Of a DNA stretch of 64,000 nucleotides, positions 1 to 10,892 are shown piece by piece; the stretch's first letter is position 1; each line of letters opens with the position of its first letter. A model generated the notes under the pieces. It was not told where the DNA came from and did no database searches. It was given only the letters and a program-made list of their open reading frames with translations. Position numbers and translations under genes: made by a program. The stretch is from Asparagopsis taxiformis (taxonomy: Eukaryota > Rhodophyta > Florideophyceae > Bonnemaisoniales > Bonnemaisoniaceae): positions 225,716 through 289,715 of the forward strand of contig JALQPE010001719.1 of assembly GCA_030407315.1 (NCBI GenBank). The letters are read 5' to 3'.

Positions 1-730
1 AGTCTGGATGATGAAGCCAATGGACTCGCACAGTGGTGACGGCATCCACTTGAGCTTTTTCTAAGAGGCGGATGAGGAGCTGGTCATCGGTATGCTGCTC
101 TGAGGTGCCGGGCGGGTCAGGATAGACCACATGTGTAGCCACGTCAGCGGTGGACACGATGGCAGCATCATGTGTCTGGAGAATGTTGCGGAGCTTTGCG
201 GCGTCGTCATCGGGGATGAGAGAGGAGAGAAAGACCTTGATGGGCTTGAGAAAGTGATGTTTCTTGAGCAGTTTTTCCACATGGAGCAGGATACGAAAAT
301 AGGTGGCGACATTTTTGGGGTCGCAAAATCTGACGGGGCGAATCGCATGCTCCTCTGCGAATTGAAATACGGCGTGCAGAATGGTGCTCAATGCACCGAA
401 TTGCGATGCATCTTCGAACAAGCGCGCCGGAAATATGGTCAGTTGCGGTCGTCGTCTCGGATCGCTACCCTTGCCCAGATGCGTGTCAAGGAATGTGCGC
501 AGTTCCGACACCATGGTCGCCAATGCGGTCGGCGTGCACTGCTCCGATTGCACAAAGTGATGCGAAAGCGCAGTGGATAGATTTGCATAGCGCGTCTGCA
601 ACTGTTGCTGTGTATGCATTGTGGCGTGCGAGCGTGCGCTTTCGGGACGCAACGCGCGGATACAAGCGCCCAACGCGCCCATTTTGTCGTCTTGGTCACC
701 AATTTCGCCTGTTACTGCGTGCTGCTTCAT
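1..730 (-). CDS. SWI3/SMARCC-type chromatin remodelling subunit, N-terminal part (cut by window start)
   Basis: This frame stays open to base 1, so the protein is incomplete at its C terminus. The reading matches the N-terminal module of SMARCC/SWI3 scaffold subunits of SWI/SNF complexes. It contains a stretch reading ATYFRILLHVEKLLKKHHFL, then a BRCT-like segment (LIPDDDAAKLRNILQTHDA) and VRVHWLHHPD near the window edge, in the same order as in SMARCC proteins. The start at 730 is the most upstream in-frame ATG after a TGA; ATGs at 682 and 619 are alternatives. The SWIRM and SANT domains expected further on lie outside the window. The gene diverges from the PRP22 gene across about 240 bases, which probably hold both promoters. 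The family call rests on motif similarity read by eye. Confidence 0.72.
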   Translation of the reverse strand, partial: MKQHAVTGEIGDQDDKMGALGACIRALRPESARSHATMHTQQQLQTRYANLSTALSHHFVQSEQCTPTALATMVSELRTFLDTHLGKGSDPRRRPQLTIFPARLFEDASQFGALSTILHAVFQFAEEHAIRPVRFCDPKNVATYFRILLHVEKLLKKHHFLKPIKVFLSSLIPDDDAAKLRNILQTHDAAIVSTADVATHVVYPDPPGTSEQHTDDQLLIRLLEKAQVDAVTTVRVHWLHHPD

Positions 731-969
731 GCGTTTACTGACGACGGGCGTGTCGATGCATTCATAGTCGGCATGGCATTGTTGCGAGCGGACGTGTTGA
801 AAACTTTGCGTTCAGAGAACAATTCCAACTTGAATCCTGTCATTGATCCACACGCTCTAGCACGTTTAAAATGATTATTTTTTCTTATTTTTTGCTCACA
901 ACTCGTAAGTATACCATCGATTGTTCCGTGCCGCGCTGTCGCGTAACGCGCGCTAAGCCCGCCCTCCCG

Positions 970-3900
970 ATGGAAGAGCTTCAGTCACTTCGCAATCTTT
1001 CGCTCATCTCCAAGATCTGCACCGAGCTTGAAAATCATCTCCAGGTCAACGACAGAGTACTCGCAGAATTTCTCATAGACCTCGCTCGGAAACACGCCCA
1101 GCTTTCATCATTTCGCGATGCAGTAACAGAAGCCTGCGGAGGTCAGCCTCTTCCAGAAGCGCTGACTTCTTCAATTCACCGCTCCGTCCCTCGCAACAAT
1201 CCTCCCCCCTCGCGACAGAATGCTCAGCGAAGACCGCGTGCCACCAATACACATAGTCCCCACCAGCCAGATGAAGCCGGTGGCTTCCTGGGCTCTGGTA
1301 TAGACGCACAAAAGTTAATTGATGCAACCAACGCAGAGAATGACACAATACAAAATGCACGCCCCTCTTCTGTAACCCATCCGTCTCCATCCGAACCGCA
1401 CTCATTGCGTCGTCCACGTCCAATCATCAATCCACAGCCCTCCGACATTAAGCCTGGATCCATTGTGCGCGGTCGTGTGGCAAATTTGCGCGATTTCGGC
1501 GCATTTGTCTCTCTCAGTAGCGACAGGTCTGTCGGCGAGGGCCTCGTTCACGTTTCACAGATCAAATCTGGCGCACAAAGAGTTTCGCATCCCTCTCAAA
1601 TACTTTCACGTGGCCAAAATGTATTTGTAAAGATAACTTCCATTTCGGGTAATCGCATCAGTCTAACCATGAGGGACATAGATCAAACAACTGGCGATGA
1701 CCTCTCCCAGACTACTCATCCCAATCGAAGCTCTTCCTCTCACGATTATGAAGCGGACAGCTATCGCGCGTCACGCTCTAGAAATAGAACCGTCGACCAG
1801 GCTACAGCTTCTGTCAGTGGTATCCCCAAAAACTTTGTCAGTGATGCAGACCATGCCCGCGGCAGAGCTGGCAGAATGCGCCGCTCACTACCAGAGACAG
1901 AACAGTGGGAGCTGACGCAATTGAAAAAGATACTTCCAGGAAAAGAGCTCGCCAAGCAGTTTGCAGGTGTTCCTACAATTGACAATGAGAAAATCGACGA
2001 CGACGAAATGCACGTCAATGGGTTATCCGTGCTCATGGGTGATGATGAGGAACTTTTAGAAGAAACAGAAATCGAGTTGAATGAGGATGAGCCAGCTTTC
2101 CTACAAGCCTCAAACGCTGGTGTTGGAGTCTCACGTACCCAGCCTCTTTCTCCCGTGCGTATTGTGAAGAATCCGGATGGCGTACTACAGCGAGCGGCTA
2201 TGACACAGTCTGCGCTGTCGAAAGAAAGGCGCGAACTTCGCATGCAGCAACGTGAGGCGCTGGAAAATGAAGTACCGACCGATTTGAATGTTGCCTGGCA
2301 AGACCCCATGTCCCGGGAAAGACATGTTGCTGCAGAGTTGCGAGGCACCGCCGCAGGGCCTTCAGAAGTACCAGAATGGAAGCGAAAGGCAATGGGAGCA
2401 GCTCCGAGTTTTGGATTTTCGAAACCAATAGATAAGACAATGGCGGAACAACGTGCATCGCTTCCTATTGCTAAACTGAAAGATCAGCTACTGTCTGCAG
2501 TTGAAGACAATCAAATTCTAGTCGTCATTGGAGAAACTGGATCTGGAAAATCAACTCAGATGACGCAGTATTTCGCCGAGGCTGGATATACTAAGAATAG
2601 GAAACGTGTTGCCTGCACCCAGCCAAGACGTGTGGCTGCTATGTCTGTTGCAAAGCGAGTTGCAGAAGAAAGGGGCTGTCGACTTGGGGAGGAAGTAGGA
2701 TACTCTATTCGTTTTGAAGATTGTACATCTGCAGAGACTGAAATTAAGTACATGACTGATGGTATGCTTCTCCGAGAAGTTCTGACAGACCCCGACTTGA
2801 AGCAGTACTCTGTGATTATGCTGGATGAAGCACATGAGCGTACAATTGCAACTGATGTACTGTTTGGGTTGCTGAAAGATTGCGTGCAAAGAAGGAAGGA
2901 TCTAAAGGTTATTGTCACATCAGCTACATTGGATGCTGAAAAGTTTTCGTCGTACTTCTTCAACTGTCCGATTTTCACTATTCCAGGACGTTTGTTTCCA
3001 GTGGAGGTTTTGTTCGCAAAGGACCCAGTCACTGATTATCTCGAGGAGTCGCTCATCACTGTTATGAGAATCCATCTCACCGAACCGCCTGGTGATATTC
3101 TGTTATTCTTGACCGGTCAGGAAGAAATTGATACCGCTGCTGAAATCTTGTACGAACGAATGAAAGGCTTAGGCAAGAATGTACCAGAGCTCATCATTCT
3201 TCCCGTCTATTCTGCTCTACCGAGTGAAATGCAGACTCGCATCTTTGACCCTGCTCCACCAGGGTCACGCAAAGTCGTTATTGCAACCAATATTGCAGAG
3301 GCCAGTCTCACTATAGACGGTATTTTCTTCGTCGTCGACCCGGGGTTTGCGAAACAAAAAGTGTACAACCCCAAGCTGGGCATGGACTCTTTAGTGGTCG
3401 CTCCTATCTCCCAGGCATCATCGCGCCAACGAAAAGGTCGAGCAGGACGAACCGGTCCTGGAAAATGCTTCTGCCTGTATACAGAGAATGCGTACATGAA
3501 TGAAATGCTACCAACTACCATCCCTGAGCTGCAAAGAAGCAATTTGGCTCACACTGTGCTCACGTTGAAAGCTATGGGGATCAACGATCTTCTCGAATTT
3601 GACTTTATGGATCCTCCACCACCTGCATATCTTATTTCAGCAATGGAGCGGTTGTATTCCCTCGGTGCCCTGGATGAGGAAGGTCTGCTCACAAAACTCG
3701 GACGAATAATGTCGCAATTCCCCCTTGATCCAATGCTCAGCAAGATGCTTCTCGCCAGTGTGGATCTAGGATGCAGCGATGAAATTCTTACTGTTGTGGC
3801 CATGCTTGGAGTTCAAAGTGTGTTCTATCGCCCCAAAGAGAAACAGGGACAGGCAGATCAAAAGAAGGCGCGATTCCATCAACCAGAAGGAGACCATTTA

Positions 3901-4434
3901 ACTTTGCTGACTGTCTACAACGCTTGGAAGAACAATAGGTTTTCCAGCCCCTGGTGTTACGAGAATTTTGTGCAAGCGCGATCATTGAAAAGAGCACAAG
4001 ACATTCGCAAACAACTAATCACAATCATGGATCGATTCAAGCTCGACATTGTGAGTGCTGGCAGAAACTATGTGAAGATCCGCAAAGCAATTGTTTCTGG
4101 GTTCTATGTACATGCTGCAAAGAAAGACCCACAAGAGGGGTATCGTACGTTGGTAGATGGGCAACAAGTATTTATTCATCCATCGTCCTCGTTATATGTT
4201 GCCCAGCCCGAATGGGTACTCTACCATGAAGTCGTCCTCACTACGAAAGAATACATGAGGGAGGTGATGGCCATCGAGTCGAAGTGGTTGGTAGAACTGG
4301 CGCCTCGTTTCTTCCGAACGGGAGATCCGAACAAAATATCACGAAGAAAAAGGCGCGAAAAGATTGAACCTCTGTATGATCGCTATGCACAGAATCCCAA
4401 CGACTGGAGACTCAGCAAACGTCGCAGGGTGTGA
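970..4434 (+). CDS. DHX8: DEAH-box splicing helicase, DHX8/PRP22 family
   Basis: This 1154-residue protein is the spliceosomal ATPase that releases mature mRNA from the spliceosome (established role of Prp22/DHX8). The N terminus has the short helical region typical of DHX8 ([14 protein letters not shown]). An S1 RNA-binding domain lies near residues 160-235 ([17 protein letters not shown]). The helicase core shows GETGSGKST near residue 521, DEAH near 619, SAT near 650 and [12 protein letters not shown] near 819, followed by the ratchet/OB domains. The frame is open upstream to 871, but homology to DHX8 begins at the ATG at 970, so that start is chosen. Length and domain order are normal and no intron is needed. 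It converges with the ChAPs-like gene, the stops lying about 75 bases apart. Confidence 0.95.
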   Translation: MEELQSLRNLSLISKICTELENHLQVNDRVLAEFLIDLARKHAQLSSFRDAVTEACGGQPLPEALTSSIHRSVPRNNPPPSRQNAQRRPRATNTHSPHQPDEAGGFLGSGIDAQKLIDATNAENDTIQNARPSSVTHPSPSEPHSLRRPRPIINPQPSDIKPGSIVRGRVANLRDFGAFVSLSSDRSVGEGLVHVSQIKSGAQRVSHPSQILSRGQNVFVKITSISGNRISLTMRDIDQTTGDDLSQTTHPNRSSSSHDYEADSYRASRSRNRTVDQATASVSGIPKNFVSDADHARGRAGRMRRSLPETEQWELTQLKKILPGKELAKQFAGVPTIDNEKIDDDEMHVNGLSVLMGDDEELLEETEIELNEDEPAFLQASNAGVGVSRTQPLSPVRIVKNPDGVLQRAAMTQSALSKERRELRMQQREALENEVPTDLNVAWQDPMSRERHVAAELRGTAAGPSEVPEWKRKAMGAAPSFGFSKPIDKTMAEQRASLPIAKLKDQLLSAVEDNQILVVIGETGSGKSTQMTQYFAEAGYTKNRKRVACTQPRRVAAMSVAKRVAEERGCRLGEEVGYSIRFEDCTSAETEIKYMTDGMLLREVLTDPDLKQYSVIMLDEAHERTIATDVLFGLLKDCVQRRKDLKVIVTSATLDAEKFSSYFFNCPIFTIPGRLFPVEVLFAKDPVTDYLEESLITVMRIHLTEPPGDILLFLTGQEEIDTAAEILYERMKGLGKNVPELIILPVYSALPSEMQTRIFDPAPPGSRKVVIATNIAEASLTIDGIFFVVDPGFAKQKVYNPKLGMDSLVVAPISQASSRQRKGRAGRTGPGKCFCLYTENAYMNEMLPTTIPELQRSNLAHTVLTLKAMGINDLLEFDFMDPPPPAYLISAMERLYSLGALDEEGLLTKLGRIMSQFPLDPMLSKMLLASVDLGCSDEILTVVAMLGVQSVFYRPKEKQGQADQKKARFHQPEGDHLTLLTVYNAWKNNRFSSPWCYENFVQARSLKRAQDIRKQLITIMDRFKLDIVSAGRNYVKIRKAIVSGFYVHAAKKDPQEGYRTLVDGQQVFIHPSSSLYVAQPEWVLYHEVVLTTKEYMREVMAIESKWLVELAPRFFRTGDPNKISRRKRREKIEPLYDRYAQNPNDWRLSKRRRV

Positions 4435-4507
4435 TAAACATGATGCAACTCCAAATCGCAGAGTAGGTGCCGATCACGCGATTGAGCCATGTTCTTTAAA
4501 AATATAG

Positions 4508-6997
4508 TTAGCGTGAGAAACCATCGACCTTCCATGCCACAGAGTCCAGCAACAACCCCTCCATGCGTTTTCTATCTACTTCCACCTTTGATGTTACCAC
4601 TTCACGCAACGCTCTCAGACCTTTCTTGGAAATCAACGTGAAAATCGGTTTCCTGATTGCAGACACCGGCGGTGTCGGCTCTAATGAATCTTTTCCACTA
4701 ATAGCTGAGTCAAGATAAGACCAAATCGCGTCTGCGCATTTCAATGCTGCCTTCATGTCGCCCTCCTCAGCAGCCAGGTTGAGTAATCGGCACAGAGATG
4801 TAAGAGCAACCTGTTTGGACTTTTCTGACAGTATTACGCACGCTCGGAAAGCTGTCTTCGCCTCTTCATGTTTCCCCAATCGCAGCGCAAGTTCACCTCT
4901 GCGCATCCAGTCTGTTGCTGGCCTTTTCGACTTGCTAGCGATCTCATTTGATGTTCTGCGATGCATCCTATCATGGTCAGCAGCCTCAAGATCGTGCGGA
5001 CTGGTAGCAGAGCTACTCGAGTCCTCGCCCTCACCCTGTGACTTACGTGCCAGGGCAGCGGCTGTCAAAGCTGCCGTTGCTGAGTGTTGCTGTTCTTCTG
5101 CATGCCAGACGGCCATTGCCCGCAAATCCTTGTACATATTGGTAACGAGGTAGTCCAACCAAGGCTTGCATACTTTCTTTCCTATCTTTTCCAATGAACG
5201 TTTGACTGTTTCTGGAATTTCTGAATGGGTACCATCTTGTGCGCTACTCGATGCACCATTTGTATTTTCGCCATCATCAGCAAGAGAAACGGTTGCGATG
5301 CCGTTTGTTACGCCATCGCGTTCCACGTCACTATCCGCCTCACTCTCATCTTCCAGAGATTCTTCGGCTGAATCACTGAGAGATGCACCGTCCTCATCAT
5401 CGGAAAGCAAGATGTGGCCGTTCTCAACATCAGTCTCCATCACGAAACACTCACCCCTCACCGACAGCATCTCGTCCCATGACAAGTCGTTTAGAATTTT
5501 GACAAGCACCGCATAACAATCCTGCTCAGACTCCAACATAAGCTTCCCTGGTAGCTCGGAGAGTGTTTCATCTGTCTTAGCGTTGGACACATTTTTCTCT
5601 TCTCGCAGTCGTTGGGCAAACACGCGGACGGCATCAGTGCCTCTCGAGGAACCTTCCACGGGTGCCGTGAGGTTCTTACGATTAGGAACTAATTCCCTGA
5701 GGAATGGATCCAGTGTCGGTGGTGGCATGTTGGCCGAATTGAGAGCCTCGAAGGCCTTTGGATACTGTTTGAGATCCACATAAATATCAGCCAGCGTAAC
5801 CCAAGCGTCCACACTTTCTCCAGCATACGTCGCAGCGGATCGTGCAGCCTCAACAGCTTCATCCAATTGGCCGTTCGCACGCAAGATCTTTGCACGCTCG
5901 GTCCATGCAAGATCGGACTGTGGCTTTTCGGCAAGCACTTGATCGACAATAGACTGGGCGAGGTTTAGATCACCGAGGAGTCTGGCAGCAACGGCGGCAT
6001 GTACAGCGATATCATGATCGTGTTTGCGCAGGGAATCAGTACTGAAGAATGCGATCGCAGCCTCGAATCGGGATTGGGACACAAAGTGCAAACGGATCGC
6101 GAGAGCAATTCTGGATCGCGATGCGACATTGGCACCAGGATAACGTTCGTCATTACCAGCTAGATGCCATCTATGCACGCAACAGATCGCGGCTTCAAGG
6201 AAGTTTGGTTCTGCATGGGTGGTGTTTGGCAGCACACGAAGACAGGGGTACAACGGCAATTCTCCTACAGCAGTGATACCACGAACAAATGTAGAAACAA
6301 TAGTTTCGTACCAGAACATATCGTTCAAGACGAGATCTCTGCCGGATGCATCATACGCAGTGGCGGAGGTCGATCCTGGGAAATCGACATGCACATGGAG
6401 ATCTGCATGCGACATGATGTTATAGGTCACAAAAGTCGCAGAGGAAACTTCCCATGCGCCGGTATTGACCCATGGCAACGGGTCCAATCCCTTGTTACAG
6501 ACGACATCCACAATGTAAGCGGATATGGTGGCGGCATGACTGGTATCGACGCCGCGCACAAAGTGATAGTATCCGTAGATCTTTGGGGATCCAACGACAG
6601 GAACGTAGCGCTTGCGGGTATAGAGCATATCTGGTGGACCGAGCGGTGGGAAGCGAAGGGCGGTTTCGCGACGTGCGACTATGGCAGCGCCGGTGAGCGG
6701 CACACTAATGGAAGTGTCGAGGGCTGTGCCGCCATCGATGACCTCTGGGATGCCCACGAGGGCTTCCGCACGGGTGGCGGAAGGCATGCTGGTGTTGATG
6801 TGTGGCGAGAGAGACGAATTTAGCAAGAGCGCGAGACTGCTGGAGCCTTTAGAGCGTGACAGAGACACATATGTAAACGGAACGACATGATTGCCACCAA
6901 AGTCAACAGCAATTTGAATAAATTCAAAAAAAGTTGGCAACAACACAACACACTTCATCGCTGGCATCGTATGCTGACAGCAGCGTACATTTATCAT
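4508..6997 (-). CDS. ChAPs-family (Chs5-Arf1-binding, exomer BCH1/BUD7-like) TPR protein
   Basis: The protein is about 829 residues and resembles ChAPs, the cargo-binding subunits of the exomer coat that carries selected proteins from the trans-Golgi to the plasma membrane in fungi. Supporting stretches are the N-terminal LGPPDML, YYHFVRGVDTSHAATISAYI, LPWVNTGAWEV and VLNDMFWYET, followed by TPR-like helices (AVHAAVAARLLGDLNLAQS, AWTERAKILRANGQLDEAVE, AWVTLADIYVDLKQYPKAFE). An acidic Ser-rich insertion near residues 530-565 separates the TPR block from a C-terminal helical region. The ATG at 6997 is the most upstream one; the ATG at 6787 begins closer to the conserved region and may be the true start. 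No Chs5 partner is visible here. A general TPR protein of the same fold cannot be excluded. Confidence 0.72.
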   Translation of the reverse strand: MINVRCCQHTMPAMKCVVLLPTFFEFIQIAVDFGGNHVVPFTYVSLSRSKGSSSLALLLNSSLSPHINTSMPSATRAEALVGIPEVIDGGTALDTSISVPLTGAAIVARRETALRFPPLGPPDMLYTRKRYVPVVGSPKIYGYYHFVRGVDTSHAATISAYIVDVVCNKGLDPLPWVNTGAWEVSSATFVTYNIMSHADLHVHVDFPGSTSATAYDASGRDLVLNDMFWYETIVSTFVRGITAVGELPLYPCLRVLPNTTHAEPNFLEAAICCVHRWHLAGNDERYPGANVASRSRIALAIRLHFVSQSRFEAAIAFFSTDSLRKHDHDIAVHAAVAARLLGDLNLAQSIVDQVLAEKPQSDLAWTERAKILRANGQLDEAVEAARSAATYAGESVDAWVTLADIYVDLKQYPKAFEALNSANMPPPTLDPFLRELVPNRKNLTAPVEGSSRGTDAVRVFAQRLREEKNVSNAKTDETLSELPGKLMLESEQDCYAVLVKILNDLSWDEMLSVRGECFVMETDVENGHILLSDDEDGASLSDSAEESLEDESEADSDVERDGVTNGIATVSLADDGENTNGASSSAQDGTHSEIPETVKRSLEKIGKKVCKPWLDYLVTNMYKDLRAMAVWHAEEQQHSATAALTAAALARKSQGEGEDSSSSATSPHDLEAADHDRMHRRTSNEIASKSKRPATDWMRRGELALRLGKHEEAKTAFRACVILSEKSKQVALTSLCRLLNLAAEEGDMKAALKCADAIWSYLDSAISGKDSLEPTPPVSAIRKPIFTLISKKGLRALREVVTSKVEVDRKRMEGLLLDSVAWKVDGFSR

Positions 6998-7124
6998 ACC
7001 GATGGACAATACGACGCATCTCGCTGCAGCGGAAAAAAACTAAGTTTTGCCCGCGGCCGTCCTCTCGCCGCGAGTCATCGGCGAGTTGGATCCGCATCCG
7101 TCTTCCAATTGTGCACCCGTCGAT

Positions 7125-7955
7125 ATGACCGACGCGCCGGCCAAACGGCCGTTCTACGGTCTGTATCTCGCCGCCGGTTTGAGCTCGCGCTTTGGATTTC
7201 GCACCAAGTGTCTGCAGGAGGTCGGACGATACGGCGAGACGCTACTAGAACTTTCGGTGCGTCAACTGCTCAAATACGGCGTGTCGGCTATCATTATCAT
7301 CGTCTCTAGCGCGACGCACGATCAGATCTACCAAGTCGTCGGCGATCGCTTCCTCGGTCTACCCGTTCAATACGCGTCGCAAATCACACCCGCCTATCGA
7401 AAGAAACCGCTCGGCACCGTTTCCGCACTGCTCAGCGCCAAGCATCTGCTTGATAAGCCATTTATTGTGCTCAATGGTGACACCCTGTATGGCGATAATG
7501 CTTTGTCCAAAGTGTGTACCCACATTGCCTACAAGGATACACCATGCATGCCCGGATTTCCGCTTCGCGACGTGCTGCCAAAAACTGGCAAGGTGAATCG
7601 TGCCATTATAGGAATTGAAGGCTCGTGTCTTACACAGATCATTGAACAATATAATATTAGTATGGATGACGTAATCAGTGGCAAGTACTCGGGTGACGAG
7701 CTCACTTCAATGAATATATTCGGCTTCCAGCCTTCCATTTTGCAATTTGCGCAGCGCAAGTTTGACGAGTGGTTAGCACGCAACAGCGCCGAAGATTCCA
7801 CAGAGTACATTTTGTCAACAATGCTCAACGATCTGCTGCCGGAAGAAGGCGTCAAGACATCGGTATATGGCGTTGGTAACTCAATTCCTCTGGAACTAAC
7901 CAATCCGGAAGATTTTTCATACGTTCGAAACAATCTCGACCTCGTAGGATTGTAA
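7125..7955 (+). CDS. Nucleotidyltransferase, sugar-phosphate (NTP_transferase) type
   Basis: This 276-residue protein has the Rossmann-like nucleotidyltransferase fold. The signature LAAGLSSRFG at residues 15-24, followed by a downstream Lys, is the nucleotide-binding loop of enzymes that join a nucleoside triphosphate to a sugar phosphate or similar alcohol phosphate. NGDTLYGDN near residue 117 supplies the metal-binding Asp. The substrate cannot be read from the sequence; GalU-like, RmlA-like or cytidylyltransferase-like activity are all possible. The frame is open upstream, but the ATG at 7125 directly precedes the conserved start. It diverges from the ChAPs-like gene and converges on RRP45, with about 75 bases between stops. 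The compact size, without an added hexapeptide domain, is more bacterial-like than typical eukaryotic pyrophosphorylases. Confidence 0.75.
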   Translation: MTDAPAKRPFYGLYLAAGLSSRFGFRTKCLQEVGRYGETLLELSVRQLLKYGVSAIIIIVSSATHDQIYQVVGDRFLGLPVQYASQITPAYRKKPLGTVSALLSAKHLLDKPFIVLNGDTLYGDNALSKVCTHIAYKDTPCMPGFPLRDVLPKTGKVNRAIIGIEGSCLTQIIEQYNISMDDVISGKYSGDELTSMNIFGFQPSILQFAQRKFDEWLARNSAEDSTEYILSTMLNDLLPEEGVKTSVYGVGNSIPLELTNPEDFSYVRNNLDLVGL

Positions 7956-8029
7956 ACTCTCGCTTATACTCACATAAACTGCTGCCGATCATCTGGCCTA
8001 AACAACAACAAACATACACCATTCAGCCG

Positions 8030-9211
8030 CTATCTCTTCTTCGTCGGCCTAGCGCCGCCGCCCCTCGGCTTTGCCAAAACCGCGTCTGCCAAATCCTCAT
8101 CCGAAGACGAATCAGAAACCAACAACTGCTCCACAATCTTCTTCTTCTCATCAGCCTCCGTCGCCGCCCCCTGCACGTCCTCCATCGCGTCTGGCGCCTC
8201 ACGCTCTCGCGACAACTTGGGCGGCGCGACGTCATCTGCCGGCGCTGCATTCCACATTGCCGCCGTCGGCGTAACCACCTTCTTACGCTCATCCACCGAA
8301 TTCAACTGCGCCTTGGGCTCTGGATTCACCAACAACGGACGCACCGTCGCCAACGGATGCTGTGCAGCGGCATCCGCAAGTGCCTGTTTCAAAACAACTG
8401 TCAATTCACACGCGCGTTTCACACCAAGCTGTGCACACGTACTAAAAACCTGTTTGGAAAGCGGCAATCCGCCCGCCTTATACACGCCACACACCTCTCC
8501 CTGCGCGTTGAATGCAAACGACAACGACCCGTTCGACGCCAGCTCTTCCCCGCGGACGGGATCGAGCGCGACGGCATCGTCCTCGTACGGCTTCCCCGCA
8601 CCGAACAGCGCAAACGTGACTGCAAGCGGCACGTGATGGACGGGCAGTGGCACGGGTTCGCGCTCGTCCAATGAGTGGATACGGACCTCGCTACCCGTCA
8701 CGGTGACATCTGGTCTTCGCGCGTGAAGCAGGGATGCCATAACGGCCATGACGCAAGCGTCGACGCAATTGCCGTCGTCGTTGACGACGTCGACGTCGAC
8801 GCGAACGGACCAGACCTTGCGGGCGGCGAGAATGCAGAGCGCTTCTGTATCGATGGCGCGACTTTCGCGGACGAAACGGCCGACGCAATTGCGCAACTCG
8901 GCGGCGAGACTGGCGCTGGAGCGATGCATGGATTCGCGCGCGGCGCGTTCGGAGGATGTGGCGGAGAGATTGACGGTGATGGATAGTGTGCCTTCGGATG
9001 GACGATCTGGTCCGGGGATGATGGCATCGACGGTTGTTGTTGCTACTGCTAATGTGTTGTCCAACGAGACCTGTGCAAAGCCATAGTCAGGGCCCAGGGA
9101 TACGGATACGCGTCGCGCATCGGTGGGTGAGCGACCGTCGAGGCGTCGTCCACTCGTGATGCATTGCAGCGCGAATTGGCGCTCGACGTTTGAGATGGAT
9201 GGCTCGCGCAT
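8030..9211 (-). CDS. EXOSC9: Exosome core subunit RRP45/EXOSC9
   Basis: The 393-residue protein belongs to the RNase PH-like ring of the RNA exosome, which processes and degrades RNA in nucleus and cytoplasm. The N terminus (REPSISNVERQF, then GRRLDGR) matches EXOSC9. The RNase PH fold follows, with IDTEALCILAARKVWSVRVD and the run DEREPVPLPVHHVPLAVTF, which parallels the EXOSC9 segment closely. The ring subunits of eukaryotic exosomes are catalytically inactive and act as scaffold. The C-terminal tail is acidic then basic (DSSSDEDLADAVLAKPRGG), like the tails of other RRP45 proteins. The frame is open to 9307, but the ATG at 9211 corresponds to the family start. The glycosyltransferase-like gene lies just upstream on the same strand. 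Confidence 0.92.
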   Translation of the reverse strand: MREPSISNVERQFALQCITSGRRLDGRSPTDARRVSVSLGPDYGFAQVSLDNTLAVATTTVDAIIPGPDRPSEGTLSITVNLSATSSERAARESMHRSSASLAAELRNCVGRFVRESRAIDTEALCILAARKVWSVRVDVDVVNDDGNCVDACVMAVMASLLHARRPDVTVTGSEVRIHSLDEREPVPLPVHHVPLAVTFALFGAGKPYEDDAVALDPVRGEELASNGSLSFAFNAQGEVCGVYKAGGLPLSKQVFSTCAQLGVKRACELTVVLKQALADAAAQHPLATVRPLLVNPEPKAQLNSVDERKKVVTPTAAMWNAAPADDVAPPKLSREREAPDAMEDVQGAATEADEKKKIVEQLLVSDSSSDEDLADAVLAKPRGGGARPTKKR

Positions 9212-9455
9212 CTGGACGTTTGTGCTGGCGACGAGGGCGCGGGTTGCGGACGTTGGTTTGATGGTTTGGCGGGCGGGACGGTGGACACGTTGTTGAGTTT
9301 GATCCAATGGACGACATGGAAATTGGGGGAAATTTGATGGGGAAGAATGATTTTATGAATAAGTTTCGGCAGGGCACCATCCAGCGACAGGATCTGGGCC
9401 AAATAATATGTGTCTCTGCCACGATTGACAAGCCGTGAAAGTTTGGATGATGACG

Positions 9456-9479
9456 GGTACCTTTGGTACCGTTGGTACC
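9456..9479. repeat. Three GGTACC sites at exact 9-base spacing
   Basis: GGTACC occurs at 9456-9461, 9465-9470 and 9474-9479, separated by TTT and GTT. The block lies in the short gap between the RRP45 start and the glycosyltransferase stop. It could be a small regulatory repeat or chance. No function is assigned. Confidence 0.5.
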
Positions 9480-9501
9480 CTTCACACACACCCGGCACTT
9501 A

Positions 9502-10692
9502 CTATACAACAATCGGTTGGCATCGATCACCACTGTGATGTTTCAACAGCCACGCGCTAACTCTAGCTCTCCCTTCCATGATTAACTTTTTCACGTCGCC
9601 CTTTTTCCCGTAATCATATCTAGGGGGGGCTACCTTGGACTGATCCTTGGGATGCGCCAGCGCATAATCCACATCCTCAACTCGATTACGCACCCTAACC
9701 TCGCCGCGATACTTGCTCGCATCAAAACCAGCATACACATAATGAATCCAATAATCGTTATGTGCCGTCTCATACGGCACCGCATAGTACGTGCCACCAA
9801 AGATCTCCATGTGCAACTTTGTCGAAACATGAAAAGTAAACGTAGCCCAATTGGCCCACTCATCCTTAAAGCGCACAATACCAAAGTACTTGCACGGTCT
9901 TTTATGGTTGGCAGGCGACCCAATTCCACTCAGCGAATCCCTGGAGCGCGCCACCCATCCCTGCGTGAAGAACACCATATCATCATTGGACATGAAGAAA
10001 TAATCACATCCATCATAGTACGCATCCTTCGCCAGCACATTCCAAATGGCATTTATCCGTCCATGCAAACCGTACATGGGAGTGAAAACCAGTCGCACGG
10101 CGCCGTCCTCAAAGCCGCCCAGACCCAAAATTCTCTGCGCCTCATCCTCGAAGGCTGCGCGCAGCGTTGCGTTACCAAACACTGCGTCATTACTATCGTG
10201 ACCATAATAGATCGAGAAGCGAAAGTCCTGTTTTTCGCCGCTGGACACGGTCGAGGCGAAGGTGCGCAAAAACGCGCGAAGCGCGATATGCGAGCGGGCG
10301 TCCTTCTCGGTCCATAGCGACTTTCCAGCGGAAAGGGTTGGTTGCAGCACGCAGAAATGATTGCCGAGCGTGAAGGCGCCGGTCGTGCTTTGGTTTTGCA
10401 CCGCCTCGTAGCGCTGACGCACGAGTTGTTCGTTGGGCAGCAATTGGTTGGCGGCGCGATCGTGCGTCGTTTCGTCGCTGCCGTCCGCTTCGAGGAACTG
10501 CGTCACCTCCACTATGCGTCGTCGCGACGACGGCAGGTTGGTGAGCAGCAGCAGCAGCAGCAGGAAAATGGACATGTACCAGGCGGGATGGAGGCGGCGG
10601 AAGATTTTGCGGAGGAGGAATGTAATGCGCGCGAGACTCTTCTGTGGTTTTGTGGATCGCGTTCGCTGCGTTGTTGGTAGGACGTTGGACAT
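9502..10692 (-). CDS. Type II membrane protein, glycosyltransferase-like
   Basis: The 396-residue protein starts with a basic cytosolic tail, followed by a single hydrophobic segment at about residues 38-53 (an Ile/Phe start and seven leucines). It then has a stem and a lumenal globular domain, which is the layout of Golgi glycosyltransferases. The run CDYFFMSNDDMVFF near residue 236 resembles the acidic metal-binding motif of nucleotide-sugar transferases, and FGNATL is a possible N-glycosylation site. The frame is open to 10779; the ATG at 10692 is the first that gives a normal type II N terminus. I do not recognise the CAZy family, and no donor or acceptor is proposed. A conserved unknown Golgi protein is the alternative reading. 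Confidence 0.6.
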   Translation of the reverse strand: MSNVLPTTQRTRSTKPQKSLARITFLLRKIFRRLHPAWYMSIFLLLLLLLTNLPSSRRRIVEVTQFLEADGSDETTHDRAANQLLPNEQLVRQRYEAVQNQSTTGAFTLGNHFCVLQPTLSAGKSLWTEKDARSHIALRAFLRTFASTVSSGEKQDFRFSIYYGHDSNDAVFGNATLRAAFEDEAQRILGLGGFEDGAVRLVFTPMYGLHGRINAIWNVLAKDAYYDGCDYFFMSNDDMVFFTQGWVARSRDSLSGIGSPANHKRPCKYFGIVRFKDEWANWATFTFHVSTKLHMEIFGGTYYAVPYETAHNDYWIHYVYAGFDASKYRGEVRVRNRVEDVDYALAHPKDQSKVAPPRYDYGKKGDVKKLIMEGRARVSAWLLKHHSGDRCQPIVV

Positions 10693-10892
10693 TTTGAATG
10701 GAGGATTGGCGCAATTGTGGCGGTGGACGGGAGGGAACGCAGAGATGTTGGTGTTGATATAGAAATGACGTTGACACAAACGCGTTAGGGGTGTGGATTT
10801 TTGGAAATAATTTGGGGGTCTGCGACTGTGATAGTGTCGGATGTGAATTGTTGTATGATGATTTTGCAGTGTATTCTTAGTGTCAAACGTAC

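Noticed and set aside
871..969. N-terminal extension of the PRP22 protein
   Set aside because: The 33 codons are unlike any DHX8 N terminus, while family similarity begins at the ATG at 970.
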